The notes under the pieces: generated by a model
Seen by the model: only the letters and a program-made list of their open reading frames with translations
What the model was told of the DNA's origin: nothing
Database searches by the model: none
Source: Isoetes taiwanensis
Lineage: Eukaryota; Streptophyta; Lycopodiopsida; Isoetales; Isoetaceae
Length of the DNA stretch: 64,000 nt
NCBI GenBank assembly: GCA_021234155.1
Contig: JAJEKV010000057.1
Location: 8,960,108 to 9,024,107, forward strand
Reading direction: 5' to 3'
Position numbers and translations under genes: made by a program
In this document: positions 1 to 13,029 of the stretch, piece by piece
Position numbering within the stretch: position 1 is the first letter of the stretch
How the letters are laid out: every line of letters begins with the position of its first letter

Positions 1-811
1 CCCAGCTCTGACGAATGGCATTGAACTCGAGATTCAGACTCAAAAGGTATAATAATGAACAATAAATAAATAGAAACCGATAGAAACAGGGAGGATGGGT
101 TTAGAGAAAAACCCCTGTCTGATTCATCTTTTTTGTGGTGAGCTCCATAGCGTGATAGGGATTGTAGACTTTAGACTCGAAAGCTTGAATCTGAGCATGT
201 AGTTCATTCTTTGCCCAAGATCAAATCTGCTTGCTCCCCTTGTTCCATCACCATGTACCTCCTTTTCGCCCTGTTCAAGCGGCCCTGTTCAAGCGTTGCA
301 CACCTTCGACTATGGCAAGATGGAAGGAAGACGGCAGGATAGACCGCTCTCAAAACATCTCAGAAGATCACAGAAGAACAGGGGAATTCGATTGAACGGG
401 GGAAATTTTGAATTGTTATTTGGATATTCTAGGGGGAGGTATATTCGACGGCCAGGATCATCCCAGCATACCGATGGCTAGGATCGATCAGAACGTACCT
501 GACACGGATAACGGGGTCTCGGGAACGGAACCGTTCCCAGAGGCCTGATGATTCCGCGGGATGGAATTTTTTGCGATGGAATCACAAAAACCAGGGTAAG
601 AATATTTTCACCCGAAAGGCGTGATGCTGTTGTTTTATATGGCATTGATGTTGTTTCTTTTATTTTTATTCCACGTACAATAAATATTAAGCTCAAACAG
701 AAAGAACCTGATTCCTCGTTACACCTCTGCCCGTCTGCCTATCACTACTTGCATGACCTTATAGTCATTCTCGCTGTTCAATTTGCCTAACTAGAGGTTT
801 GAATACTATCC
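1..811. other. Non-coding region downstream of the GUX-like gene
   Basis: No convincing gene is seen here. Short open frames at 296-481 and 548-790 show no recognisable domain or coding bias. A short inverted repeat sits at 521-538 (GGGAACGG, two bases, CCGTTCCC). The interval probably holds the 3' flank of the minus-strand gene that ends at 812. Confidence 0.4.
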
Positions 812-3410
812 TCAATTTAGACTGACAGTTGCATTTTCACCCCAATGCAGTAGCATGCTCTCCCAATTGCAAAAATTTTCATAACAGACTTTCAACCTTG
901 GATCCTTGATCTTAATTTTCCAATGCTGGTCTTTATATGCGGCAGCTTCAGCCTGGCGCCTATCCCACTCCAAAGAAGCTTTTTGCTTGCTCCTCAATAG
1001 ACAGAATTTTTGAAGATGGTCAGGCATAGTATCATGTACTTTCCACCACTGGGCATGTGCAATATCAATGGCATACTCGTGCAATTTCTCTTGATTCCAG
1101 TTGCAGTCATAATCCCTAAAACAGAGCCATGGCTTGATCCCCAAAAAATGAACTGCATACAGAACTGGTGGATCTGCTCCAAATAGTTCTAATTTGTGCA
1201 ACACCTCTTCTGTATCATTTGACCAATTATGTTTCAGAAAATTCATGTGCTTAGGCAACCTATGCCACCAGGGGTACACTTCATTGAGAAACCCTTGATC
1301 GCCACCATTATAAGAGTATACACTAGCTATGTTCTCCATCAAAAGCTCAAATGTACAATTTGAGGGCTCAATTACCATCACTCCCGAATTGAAAAGACTT
1401 CCATTGTTGCCAGTTGCTGAAATTTCAGGCATCTCAAACAAGAAGTCCATATTTTGTAAGACTAGTAAGTCTGCATCAACATAAATAACTTTATCATACT
1501 GTACAAGTTGCCAAAGGCGAAATTTGCTATAGTTCCATTCATTGTAGGATTCCGGTTCTGCATTAGGGTTCCGTATTCTTTCTATTTGATGAACTTTCCA
1601 TCCAGCTGCTTCCAGACCCTGTCTATGCTTTGGACTAATGCTTGCATCTACAAGAATGACAAGGTCCTTAGTAGAACCAGATAGACGAATGCTCTGAGCA
1701 AGCGTAATTGCACCACACACATAGAATTGGGCAGAATGAAGTATAGTTGCATATGCCTCCTTTCTTCCATCCAATTTATTTACATGCCGAGTTCCTGCAT
1801 TGCAAATCTTTACATGAGAAAACACCTTGCAAACCTAAACTTAATCCTTTAGCCTTTACTATGCCACATATTCGAATCAAAGTTTCTATAACGAAAAAAT
1901 GGTATTGATGCAGATTCAGTGTTTCTGTTTTTTCTGACCATGCAAATAACATTCAGCAACAAATCACAATGTGAGGAAGTAGCCAATAATGAGTGCAAGA
2001 ATCCAGATAAAGAGCTAATTTCATGATATCACAAACTACTTATTTACCTTCTATCTTCAATGGTACAGATAGTTTGCAACTCCCAACAGGCAAAGACAAA
2101 CTCTTCTGCAGTTGTCCTAGATTAACTCTGTACAGTCGAAGATAGGCCTGCTGGTCCACAAGCTCTTTACAGGTAAAGAGGTTCTGAATTGGTTTGCACC
2201 TCCCACACAAAACTATATACATATTATGGTCTCCAGTTTGCACAGCAACCTTTGCAGCAGACAAAAGTAACTGAAGATGCTTTATGTCCCTCTCCCAGCT
2301 AGATCCAGTACATGGCATGCTTGCAATTACCATATCAAGTTTCATGCCTTCTGGTAGAGGTGGCTGAGGAAGCTCAGGACACTTTGGTTTTTCCCATTGC
2401 TCCTCTTCATCAATCCACTCTGGAAAGAAGTCAGACCATGTGAGACTATCATGTACAGGTTCTAATTTTAAAACTGTAGGTCTCACTCCACTGAACTTTT
2501 CCCACTCTTTGAAGTCTGGTTCTAAGCCAAGAAATCCAATTCGAAGTTTCATGTCTGTTTTCTCTAGCAGTGACTTAACTGGTTCTGATCGTTTCAGCCA
2601 GTCTAGTATCTTTTCATCACTACAATCACTATGAAGAGAAAAGGAATGCACTTGAATCAATACACTTAGCCAACCCATAACCTATTTTAATGGCAAACAC
2701 ATTTAAAAACTTAACATACCTTTGTTTCACCTCCGCAGTAGCTGTCTTCTGATCAAAGTCTCCAACTAAAAACATTGGCACCGCCAAAATAGTCACAAAC
2801 GCAATTACAAGGAGGATCATAAATAACAGCTTCAGAGAGAAGTGCTTCCAGACAATTTTCTTGTCAATGATCACGGGTATAGTTAACACCAAACTATCCG
2901 CCTTTTTCCACCCATTTCCTTGATGAAGCCTTCTAAGAAATGCATTTGATAGCGGATCATCAGCCTCCCTGAAACACAAGGACGTTCTATGAAATACAAA
3001 GACGTTCTATGAAGTGTAGTAGTCTATGCAATAGACCTAAGTAGCTGAACCTAATGTAGACAAGGAGTATTGCTCCTATTGGTTATGCTACACAGAGCAA
3101 AAGCAGTTCATATAACCATCTGATCAATGTTTGTGAATGAAACAGCAAGATACTATATACGTGAAAAACGGAGATAATTGCCATTGGTCCGAAATTGAGA
3201 TCTCCATAGAAGCTTAAACTCCCAACCATTACAAACTTGAGAACACAGATGGTCCAACAAGGGGAATAGTGTCATGCCATTATTCATCTCTCTAACTTAA
3301 TGCAAAAAGTCTCATTTCGATGTAGAAGACAAAGAAAATAGCACTTACATGCTTCCGTTAGAACGGTGCCTTGCCTCTGCTGGTTTGCTTCCGGGGGACC
3401 ACATTCCCAT
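812..3410 (-). CDS. GUX: GUX-like glucuronosyltransferase (GT8, PGSIP family), 4 coding exons
   Basis: The predicted 624-aa protein comes from exons 3410-3349, 2968-2720, 2628-2048 and 1794-812, which join in frame at GT-AG introns. In this family the enzyme adds glucuronic acid to xylan in the Golgi. After a short N-terminus (MGMWSPGSKPAE) comes one hydrophobic anchor (LKLLFMILLVIAFVTILAVP) encoded near 2800, as expected for a type II Golgi protein. The GT8 domain follows in the last exon: start EAYATILHS, metal-binding YVDADLLVL, then FNSGVMVIEPS, GGDQGFLNEVYPWWHRLP and HFLGIKPWLCFRDYDCNW. These match the GUX1-3 clade better than the PGSIP6-8 branches. The length is close to the usual 600-660 aa. 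The start at 3410 is the most upstream ATG in an exon opened by an AG acceptor near 3456, so a leader intron or a further upstream coding exon is possible. No frame breaks are seen. Confidence 0.9.
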
Positions 3411-5150
3411 GCTTGCTTTCAACCCGAATTCATCCTTTCTAGACGCTCGATTCTACAAAATAGAACTGTTCGGTAAAGCAAACAGGAAAGAACAAATAAT
3501 ATAATCTTGTTGCTCAATTCGCACTACTATAATACACCACACAAGAGTATAGTTTACACATCCGGTTGGTAGATTGATCAATTGTGAACAAATGTAATAG
3601 ACCATGTACCTCATTCAGGTTTGTGAATGAGTATAATGCAATATAGGTAAAGAATAATTGAATTTAGTCGTCTTTCTTTCACAATAAGCTTAAAAAGAAA
3701 GCAATCCTGAAGGCAAAAATGTAAATGAGATTCGTTCAATTTACAATGCACTGGAAGCTGAAAGATGTAAGGAATTGAAAATGACACAAATTCAAAGAAC
3801 GCGCTACCAACTAAAGCAATGCTTATAACAATTCGACAGTGATCTTCGAAGCAGAAAGTGTTACGGATTAGCTACAAAAAAGAAAAGGAAAGCAACAGAG
3901 TGTGCGCGACAAAAGGGGCTGAGAATCTAACTTTTGGGCCACCAATCCGCAAAATGAAGCTGATTTGAAGCCTGCAGGGGTGAATCCGGCATGAACCCAG
4001 TAATAAAATCCTTCTGGGCAGTGTGGTTTAGAACAAAGAAGGACCATCGGATCATAAATCTCGAGGGCTCCATTTTCGCCCCTGTAAGCTGTAACAGGGG
4101 TTGTGAAACGGTGGATTTTGGACGGTGGATATGCAAAGCTGATTTGGTAGAGCGATCTGTGCTGTAGATTTGGGGGACAGGGGAGGGCGGATTTACACTG
4201 GCTTTCCTTTATTAGTAATATAACGTATGGGTAAGGGCGGTGGCATCCTAAATGCCGAATTATGATTTTGAACTCTAGTGTTGGAGAGGAAGGAGACAAC
4301 GCCACGTGGCGTGCTGACATGGCAGGTGCTAGAAATATACAATTGTGATATGATGCTGCCTTCTTTTTAGTTGTTAAAAGCAAAAGAAAATCTTTAGTAA
4401 GGATACATGTCCCCATGGTGTCATTGTCTAATTCCAATTTTGTAAACTGACCATTGGATTGCATGAATAGCTCGCAGTGGGTGCGTATCCCTTGTCGTAT
4501 ATCTATCTACCACTACTGCTCGCAGACAAATCCACAACATGCTCCCCACTGGCTCTGATCCTAGCTGTGACCATACAATTCTTGCCGACGCAATCCATTG
4601 TAAATCTTCTCAACCTCCCACTATATCCAATTGCATTGCTTTCCCATTTTCTTCCGAATCATGGTGGCATTTTCATATCTCAGCTTTCACCTCTTAAATG
4701 ATGATCATGGAATTACACTGCATTGCTCACACAACTTGCTTATGAGAACTCGATCAATGTTGTCCACGTGTCTTCACAAATCACGAGATGAACTTTTTAG
4801 TTTATATGGTCACTATTAGATCTTGCTCACCATGTGGGCAGGCCATGCAAATGCCACATCTCTTTCAAACTTATATTGCAAATGCCACATCTCTTTCAAA
4901 TTTATATTGCTGTCGATCCTCCACCCGTCATGCTTCAATATTAGTGGATGTAGACATGCTACCTTTAAAATATTTAGTCATGTACAAAGAATGCAAGGAC
5001 GTTGTTGGTGGAAGTGGACCAACATACATGTATCTTGGCCCACTCAATGTAAATAGTCGTACATTTTCTTCTTTATCTCAACGGTGTATATTAATTATAT
5101 TTTTGTAATAGTCTACGCAAATATATTCTAGTTTCTCATTTTTTGGGTTG
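3411..5150. other. Upstream region of GUX-like gene; short tandem duplication
   Basis: This should contain the promoter and leader of the minus-strand GUX-like gene. Minus-strand open frames at 3868-4464 show no known domain. A 31-bp unit (starting GCAAATGCCACATCTC) is directly duplicated at 4847-4877 and 4878-4908. I see no other gene. Confidence 0.35.
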
Positions 5151-5159
5151 CCCCTAAAG

Positions 5160-5480
5160 TGGCAAACCCTCGCTCATGTGGGTTTCTGGCATATTCTATG
5201 TATATGCTGGAATATACCTAGGATATGCCGGTAACTGCTCCAAACCTATTGTTCCCTGTAAACTGGCGATCACCTACGTTCTGGATTGCGGATGTTTGAA
5301 CAGGCTAACTAGCAAGGCAACCCGAAGCTCCAATCTTGTGTGCCACAGGATAACCATATTTGTTAGAAGTGATAGTGGACTTTGCAAGGAGATGACTGTG
5401 GTATTGCGGTCAGACACAAACCGGTTCCAGAAAAGTTTTCGCTTATATACGTATGAAAACAAGGGGGTCCATTTTGGATT
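5160..5480. repeat. Dispersed repeat related to 56405-56640
   Basis: This stretch shares an interrupted match with DNA near 56405-56520, including GGCAAACC followed by GTGGGTTT, CATATTCTATG versus CGTATTCTATG, and CTGCTCCAAA versus CCGCTCCAAA, in the same order and orientation. The similarity is patchy and looks like two old copies of one dispersed element. An open frame at 5176-5496 has no recognised domain. Confidence 0.4.
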
Positions 5481-6339
5481 GTTGGATGCTGGGTAAGAAT
5501 GTGTCTCAAACCCTTTGTTTATTTCGATGCATTTTATTCTGCATCAAAGGCTTGTTACTTCTAGCTGCAAAGCTTTGGCATCAAGTTTTTGTATAAGGTG
5601 ATAGTATTTACTTCCAGGTGACTGCCATTTCCAAATATTTTTCCGCCATTAAACTTGTCAACGTTTTGAATATGTCTTGCTTTCAAAAACATAGTCAATG
5701 TTGCCAAGCTGCCTTCGAAGTTATTACTTGATCCTGCTAGTTACGGATGTTATAAGGCTGTACAGCCTTCCTATGTGTGTCTTATAGCCACCTATGCCAG
5801 GTGTCCAGCTGTTAAAATAAGCAAGTTGTTACTGGAAGACACGAATTGGCAACCATGAATTTGAATCAGGTTGCCTAATTGATACAGTTGTGATGAATCC
5901 TCCATTTGGATTTCGAAAGAAAAGGTGCCGATACGGAGTTTATGACATGCATATGGCTATGTGAACTTGAAAAGTTTTTAGTCATTGCTCAGACTTATGA
6001 TGCATTGTTAGGTCAGAAATATATATTTTTTAGATAAGTATTTTAACATCTTTCCCAATGATGTGATGAGCTATGCCCATCAATTTACGGTGGAGATTTT
6101 CGATCAACTTGGCCACACACATGTCGGTGTCTAGATTTAGTTAAGACGGTGGTGCAAAATCAATTTAAAGTGGGAACAAAATTAAACAAGGTGCTGCACA
6201 CGGAGGGTTGCCCTTCGTGGCCCGAGGGTGAAGTGGCTTAAATCATACACAATCAATCAAGATTGCTACTTCAAAATAATATAATACTTGATACCATGAC
6301 TTTATGAAGATTGGCATAAAGAAATCTCCAGTCCTTGTC

Positions 6340-7290
6340 ATGGATTGCTTATGAAATCTGTTAAGGGTTTATTCACCTGACCTTATAGTTTTTGCCACAT
6401 TACCTTGTACTTCTTGCCACGTGACCTTGTTTTTGCTAACTCAGCATATATTTGCCACTTCATCATGTAATTGCAACATCACGTTGTTTTACCAATTTAT
6501 CTTGCAACTAACCTCAAAAGTTTGCTTGTGAAATCTGTTAAGGATTTATCCACCTCACCTTGTAGTTTTTGCCACGCCACCTTGTACTTCTTGCTCCATG
6601 ACCTTGTTTTTGCCACCTCAACATGTATTTGCCACATCATCTTTCTCTTGCCACTTCATCATGTAACTGCCACATCACCTTGTTTTACCAATTCATCTTG
6701 CAAATTAACCTCAAAAATTTACTTGTGAAATCTGTTAAGGTTTTATCCACCTCACCTTGTAGTTTTTGCCATATCATCTTGTACTTTTTGCCACATGACC
6801 TTGTTTTTGCCACCTCAACATGTATTTGGCACATCATCTTGCTCTTGCCACTTCATCGTGCCACTTTATCATGTAATTGCCACATCACCTTGTTTTACCA
6901 ATTCATCTTGCAACTAACCTCAAAAGTTTGCTTGTGAAATCTTTTAAAGGTTTATCCACCTCACCTTGTATTTTTTGCCACATCACCTTGTACTTCTTGC
7001 CACATGACCTTGTTTTTGCCATCTCGGCATGTATTTGCCACATCATCTTGCTCTTGCCACTTCATTTGGTCACTTCATGTAATTGCTATATCACCTTCTT
7101 TTACCAATTCATCTTGCAACTTGTGAAAACTGTTAAGGGTTTATCCACCTCACCTTGTAGTTTTTGCCATATTACCTTGTACTTCTTGCCACATGAGCTT
7201 GTCTTTGCCACCTCAGCATGTATTTGCCACATCATCTTGTTCTTGCCACTTCATCATGTAATTGCCACATCATCTTGTTTTAAGGGTTTA
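6340..7290. repeat. Tandem array, ~180-210-bp unit with internal ~20-bp subrepeats
   Basis: Five successive copies of a unit beginning near TTGCTTGTGAAATCTGTTAA start at about 6344, 6521, 6718, 6927 and 7119, giving periods of about 177-209 bp. Each unit is built from roughly 20-bp subrepeats of the type TTGCCACATCACCTTGTA. The overlapping plus-strand open frames (6471-6728, 6623-6937, 6877-7299) are translations of the repeat and not separate genes. The copies have diverged, so the array is not recent. Confidence 0.85.
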
Positions 7291-7480
7291 AGGGTTTAAT
7301 AACTCTGTTAAAGATTGAAAGCTTGTTCCATACGCTTGCAATTTTCTCGTACCCTTGTAACGTGCTAGAATTCATTATAGTTACGAACCTTTTTTGGGAA
7401 TTAATTATAGTCTAGAAAGCCTACGATTTTTTTAGAATAAAATACTATCTAATAGAAACTTTCTCATCTGCTAACAGAAG

Positions 7481-7857
7481 ATGACGAAGAGATTGGCGCA
7501 AGAAGGCGAGCAATATTCTCCAAAGCGGAGAAGATTGCTTGACATTTCTTTCCTCCACGCACTAGAGATGGCCCCTGGTAGTCTAGGGGCAAGTGAGGAA
7601 TCAGAGTATTCATAGTGCATGGATCACTCTAATTCCTCCTCGTGTGCCTCCTCTAAATCCGATTTGTTGGATTACACCTTTGTGAGGAAGAGGAACATGA
7701 TGAAGACTCTGAGTCTTCATCAGCCTTTTTTGAAGTCCCTTCTTCCGAGAAATCCGAGGAAGAAGAAAGTAATGAAGATCAGGAGGCTGAATATACATGT
7801 TCTGGCAACTCCGAGGATGAAGTTGAGCTTGAAGAATTGAACAAGCTCCTCTTTTAA
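7481..7857 (+). pseudogene. Broken ORF with acidic C-terminal tail, unrecognised
   Basis: A frame starting ATG at 7481 encodes a basic start (MTKRLAQEGEQYSPKRRR) and stops at 7614-7616. In another frame, 7684-7857 encodes 57 residues extremely rich in Glu, Asp and Ser, ending in EDEVELEELNKLLF and a TAA stop. Basic and acidic segments so close together look like remnants of one nuclear protein broken by frame changes or a missed intron. No family is recognised, and chance open frames remain possible. Confidence 0.25.
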
Positions 7858-8494
7858 GAAAGGAAACAAAATTTTGTTCCACACCTTTTTTTTGGTGCAT
7901 CATGTACTAGTTTTTTAATTTTCGTGAATCTTGTGGTACTTTTGTACATGTGAATACGCATGCGGGGTTTTTTTATAAATGAAATGACCTTTTTTCATAA
8001 AATTGGTCTATACAATTGAATTTCTCATTTAGGTATAAAGCAGTTATTGAACAACAAGCTGCAAGTTTAAATGAAAACAATTGGTATGAAAAAGGATAAA
8101 CAATTGATAGTAAAAAGGATAACTCATTTAATTCATTTGCTTCAACAATTATTTATGCACTTGCTACCAGCATTTCATGATCAGCCTTAGATAGTGCATA
8201 AAGCGCAACACACCTCTTATTTTTTGTGTTTAACTTCAGGCCAATTGTAGCTTTGCTCCTATAAGGGGGCATGTATGTATAGAGACAGTTTTATCTTGAA
8301 GCAATTTGTACTTGTTATGACACCCTTTATCTACTCAAAGTAGAATGCCTCAACAACATCATCCTCAACATGGAGCAGATTTTCACATTATCCTGCAAAT
8401 AGAACAGAAACAAGAGAGTGATCTAGTCATTACTATAGCGTGATTTGGCTTGTCAAGAGCCATTCTGAATCGTAAGGTCAATGTCCCTCAGGCA
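7858..8494. other. AT-rich spacer left of the MULE
   Basis: No gene, RNA or repeat was recognised here. The right edge is the ATGTCTTGCA copy that forms the left target duplication of the neighbouring Mutator-like element. Confidence 0.4.
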
Positions 8495-8538
8495 ATGTCT
8501 TGCACGGTGCCGAATGGCCCAAACGGTTGGGCCAAGTG

Positions 8539-8915
8539 GGTTCGCTTTGGCGAACCTCGAAGTCGCCTAAGCGAACAGATGGATTCGCATTGCCGGGAAC
8601 CCGGTGCGCGTATGGTGCGGTTGGCTTAGTTGCCCAGGGTTAAGCCCAAGCGAACCCCTAACCATAGTTCGTCTGCAGACATCTGCAGACACTCAGAAGT
8701 ACCTGGCCACCCTACCGGGTTCGCCCAGGCGAATCCTGGGTGGCAGGCCCGTACGCCAGCCCCATTATGGCCGGTGCATTTGGCGATCGGATCTGGCCAC
8801 CCTACCGGTTCGCCCAGGCGAATCCGTGGTGGCAGCCCGCACGGCGACCCTATTATGGTCACAACTTCGGTGGCGCGTGCACAGGCACCCTAAGGGTTCG
8901 CCCAGCGAATCCGAG
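8539..8915. repeat. Left subterminal palindrome array (GGTTCGCC/GGCGAACC)
   Basis: At least four palindromic or near-palindromic copies occur: GGTTCGCTTTGGCGAACC at 8539-8556, GGTTCGCCCAGGCGAATCC at about 8718 and again at about 8808, and a shorter form near 8896. Related half-sites occur near 8561 and 8650. Repeated subterminal motifs are typical transposase-binding sites, which is the inferred role here. Confidence 0.7.
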
Positions 8916-9818
8916 CCCCGCCAGACGACCGTTTGGTGGAGGAAATCCAACTTTCGGTGCTGCTGAATCCAACTTTCGGTGCTGCAAAAAACGAAAAGGA
9001 ATCTATGAACTTTGAGTGTAGCATCTCGAGTATATATTCATACCTTCGGTGGCGCTTGAGTTTGTATGTGAAGCCGGGGGTGGCGCCGGTTCAAGTCCGC
9101 CGATCTTGAAGCCAATCTCGCAACGCGTCTATCCGCTCAAGTGAGTTTCTATCCGCTTGGTGGGCAATTTTTTCTTGTTCGGGTCCATATTTTGTTAAAA
9201 TGTTTTATTCTAAAAAATGGCGGGGGAAATTGCTTGATATTGTCATTTTTCGTGGAAAATCTGTTGCCATTCTTCTTGCCCATCTTGTTACAATGGTCCG
9301 CCAGGTTGAAGACCGTCTCAAGACGTTGTGTCCCTTCTAGCATGAATGCTCCTCCTCCTCTTCCTCCCGGGGACATCTCCGGCCAATCCCCCGCTTCCTC
9401 CTCCTCCTCCTCCTCCTCTAAGGGACATCACCCCTATTCTCCCCGGCTCCTTTCACCGTCGTTTGTAAACGATGAGTGAAAGGGAGCTTGATTGCTTTAT
9501 CGCCCCGGCGTTCCTGCGGGGAACGATCGGTAGAATGGCTCACCGAGCCAAATAAGGATGAAACAATGTTGGATGTGCAGATAATGGTGCAAGTCGTTGC
9601 ATCCAATTGTCAAGTCCTTCGAATGGACAAAAACAATGTATAATATTTTTTATGAATGGGAAACAAGTAGTATAATGTGTTGCTTTATAATTCATATTTG
9701 TGTTTTGTGAAGACCCCAATGTATCTATAGGTTTGTACTCAGGCTTGTGTTCATGTTCGACTGTACCTCAGATATCTATTCGAGATCGTCGGTGCTAGAG
9801 CAGCGCAGCTTGCTATAG

Positions 9819-12800
9819 GTGAGAATGGCTGAGGTAGTCACTGACGACTCAGACAGTGAGATGTCAGATGAAAATGATAGTGAGTATGACCTTCATGACA
9901 ACGAGGATGACACAATGTTGGAGGAGGACACCGGGGATAATGTAGATGACGGGTGGAACCCGCCTGGTCAGGTTGCTCCACAAGTTACTCCCAGCCAAAA
10001 TTCCCAAGAACTGCTTGTACATGAAGTGGCCGGTGTCTACCCGGACCCAGTTCAATGGCTCCGTGTTGCCCCCCCGAGGTGGTTATGCCCTCAACGAAGT
10101 CTGGGTGTATGGGTTGATGAGGTCGTGCCTACAGAACACTATGTTTCCCACCCTACCGAAATAAGTGCCGCTGATCCCCTCTTGCCCCCCCGGTCTCGCA
10201 GAAGAAGGGAGGCCACCCATCGAAAGCACCATGTCGGGTTGATGTACCGATGGGCTGCATATTGTGAGGAGTTTGCAGTTGACGATGACTCCAACGGCTG
10301 GTTGTACCGGCGCGCAGTAACTGGGCCTCATAAGTTAGTCCCTTACGTGGAGTTTTGGAGCCAGTTGGTTGCCATGGGCCACTTGAATGGAAGCACCCAT
10401 CGGTCCCCCACTGCCACGTTTGAAAACATTTCGCAGGAATGGGAAATTGGTGGGCGCCATGGCATCCCACAGAATACATAAGCGCATGCATGGAAGTGTG
10501 CACGCGTGCAAAAGTGGTCGCACCATGAAGGACAACGACTTCAACTACGCGGAGGAGACCACCGTGGGACCTCCTCGAGCAAAGGGTGATTGAGCTTCAA
10601 ACCACTCATCGCGGTCCGTTTGGTCCATGGACATCAACGTAAGGGCGGGCGACGCGAGATTGTGGATGACTATGCCCCGCCACCGATGGAGGCAACCACG
10701 CAGAGAGGGACCGGGGGGATAGGCAAATCAGACGGTCCCACCGCAGAGGTTGCTTGTTTCGCTTTCGCGGGACGGTGAAAGATAATGGAAATGGTGCACG
10801 GATATACGTTAGCACCAACACACCGCCATGATCCTTTCACCAACGCGAAGATTGGTCCATGCCCGCATCCCGAACTCCTTGCGGCTGTCGCACTAGAGCT
10901 TAGAAGTATTGGAATGACCCGTGCTGCGTGGGACATCGCAAGAGCACGGGGACCACAAATACGTACGACGGTGAGCCCAGTTGAGAGAGTCACATACCGC
11001 TTCACGATGGCGCAGGAGGATGTGTGGCAATTGGCCTACCGGCAGAGAATACTCGGTAAGCTCCACTGATAAATCTTTTACTATGGAACAGTGATGTTGT
11101 TGTAGATTTATGAGAATGCTTAGTTTTTGGAATAGTAATGAATTTGAAGTTCTCGCGCAACTTTGTCATTCTGGATATGCACCGTAAATATTTTATCATT
11201 TTATGCATCGTAGGCGGGAGTTTGGGTACGGACTGGGAAAGCCTCGAGAGCGGGATTGACGATTGGAAAGCCTCCGGGAAGGTGATTTTTCACCAGCCTT
11301 GGAATCCGCATGCTGCCGAGCCGTTGGACCGACCATGGATCCTAGTCATCCAAGATGACAGGATGTTGGAGGCTGCTGTGAGATGGAGCGCCGGCGGTGG
11401 TTGGGCCATGGATTCAACCTTCTGTACAAATCTGTGGAAGTTTCCCACGGGCGGTTGTACCGATTGCGGGGTGTAGGGTACCCAGTGTTTTACATGCTAT
11501 GCGCCGCGGAGGCCGACGAGGGGCACCAACGACATGCCCCGAAGATAGCGCTACGCCTTGTCTTGGCGAATGGGCACAATCAGACCGAGGTCAATCACCA
11601 TTGACATGGACGGCTGTGAGAGACGGGCTATCACCGAGGTTGTGTCGGAAGACGAACATTGTTGGGAAGATGGCGAGCAGGTATGCTGACCGTGCATTGA
11701 TTGTATCAACACATTGGTAACAATAGCCTCGGTTTTGCAAAAAGGTTGCAGGCAATGTTCTTGCATGTTGGTTCCATGCGAAGCGTGCGTGGCAAAAATA
11801 TCTGTTCCCGCGCCTGGCCGGGGAGATGCTAAAGAAAGACGTGGCCTTGCGGCTGTCGAAGTTGATGACAGAGCCAAATGCCAACGCCTACAATGCCCAG
11901 CTGGCACAATTTCAGCTTCTCTACGGACAAAACCACATCATCCAAGGGTACTTGAATCACAACTGGTTGAATGGGGCGACGTGGGATGGTAAATGGCAGA
12001 GACACAAACGGCTGTTCAACCATGCCAACGTCGACACAACAAACTACGTGGAGTCACACTGGAAAGTTTTGAAGACTCAAACCTTGCAGTGCAAAGTCAA
12101 TATAAGGATGTACACACTAGTGTCTCATCTCATTGGTTTTCCGGACGGGACGATGCCAGCCGGAGGCACAATCCTAACTCGGTGCGAAGAAAGATGGAGT
12201 CTTGGTAAGTACAAAAGGGTGTAACTCTCTCTCGTGTGTTGGCCGTAACCTCTCTTTTTCCATGCAGCCGAGTTTGGACGCTATAGCACGCGCTCATATC
12301 CAAAGAGACATGCTGGTGCTCACTCCATTATCCAATCATTGCACGATAACCCCAACGCCATCCGGTTGGAAGATGCTGCAGACGTCAGGTTATCTATGGC
12401 TAGCCAGTCAACGGAGGGACTGAGATACACTCAGCATATGAGGATGCGATATTGCGACTGCCCATGCCCTCATGCTGTGTGCAAACATCTCATAGCGGGA
12501 GACTATTTCCTTACCTGCAGCCACCCCGCATTGTACAATGAGCTATTTCCCAACCGACAATTCATTCCGCCCATGCCTCCGCGACCGCCCGCACCAATGA
12601 ACGACGTCGATGTCCTCATGCCGCTGCTACAACAATGGGATGCGTTGCTCATGGCCGAACGTCAGACTGTGCAAGCCACTATGCAAAATGCTCATGCTCT
12701 TGACCCAGGAGATGTGCGTGAAATTATATCCAAGGTTCGCAGGCAGATACGATTCTATAGAGACGCAGCCGGCCCCCCGGTTCACGTCTTTCATGGCGGT

Positions 12801-12920
12801 TACGATAGACAGCAAGAACATGCCCGCAGTGGAGTCCACAGATGGCGTGCAAGGCCGACCGCAGCGAGGGACCAACCACCACGACCTCGCGCACGAATGA
12901 GAGGCCACACAGCAAACTGA
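9819..12920 (+). CDS. MURA-type MULE transposase with SWIM zinc finger (multi-exon or degraded)
   Basis: The region encodes pieces of a Mutator transposase in order. First comes an acidic N-terminal part (9825-10480). The DDE core entry follows at about 11207-11476, with IFHQPWNPH and the first catalytic Asp in AMDSTFCTN. Next is IDMDGCERRAI near 11600. After that come CWFHAKRAWQKYLF near 11770 and TTNYVESHWKVLK near 12040, typical of the block after the core. Last is a SWIM finger CDCPCPHAVCKH (CxC-x6-CxH) at about 12452-12495, with a Pro/Arg-rich tail ending at 12920. The pieces lie in different frames, partly separated by plausible GT-AG introns (for example donors after 11053 and 12204). 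I cannot exclude that some frame changes are damage. The start at 9825 (MAEVVTDD) or the ATG at 9819 is tentative. Confidence 0.7.
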
Positions 12921-13029
12921 TATGCCATCACTCATAGCATTATCACATAAATAATGTTGCATATAATGTTACATACATGATTACATGATTACGGAGAAAA
13001 GCTTCTAGCTAGATAGATCCCAAACAGCA

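Noticed and set aside
1-120. Fourth copy of the conserved-core hairpin near 88-117 (GGGTTTAGAGAAAAACCCC)
   Set aside because: Only half of the core is similar and the flanks pair poorly.
3868-4464. 198-codon minus-strand ORF as a possible first exon of the GUX-like gene
   Set aside because: No membrane anchor or GUX-like sequence, and the exon at 3410-3349 already gives a start that joins in frame.
6471-7299. Three overlapping plus-strand ORFs of 85-140 codons
   Set aside because: They are translations of the tandem repeat; their protein repeats follow the DNA unit.
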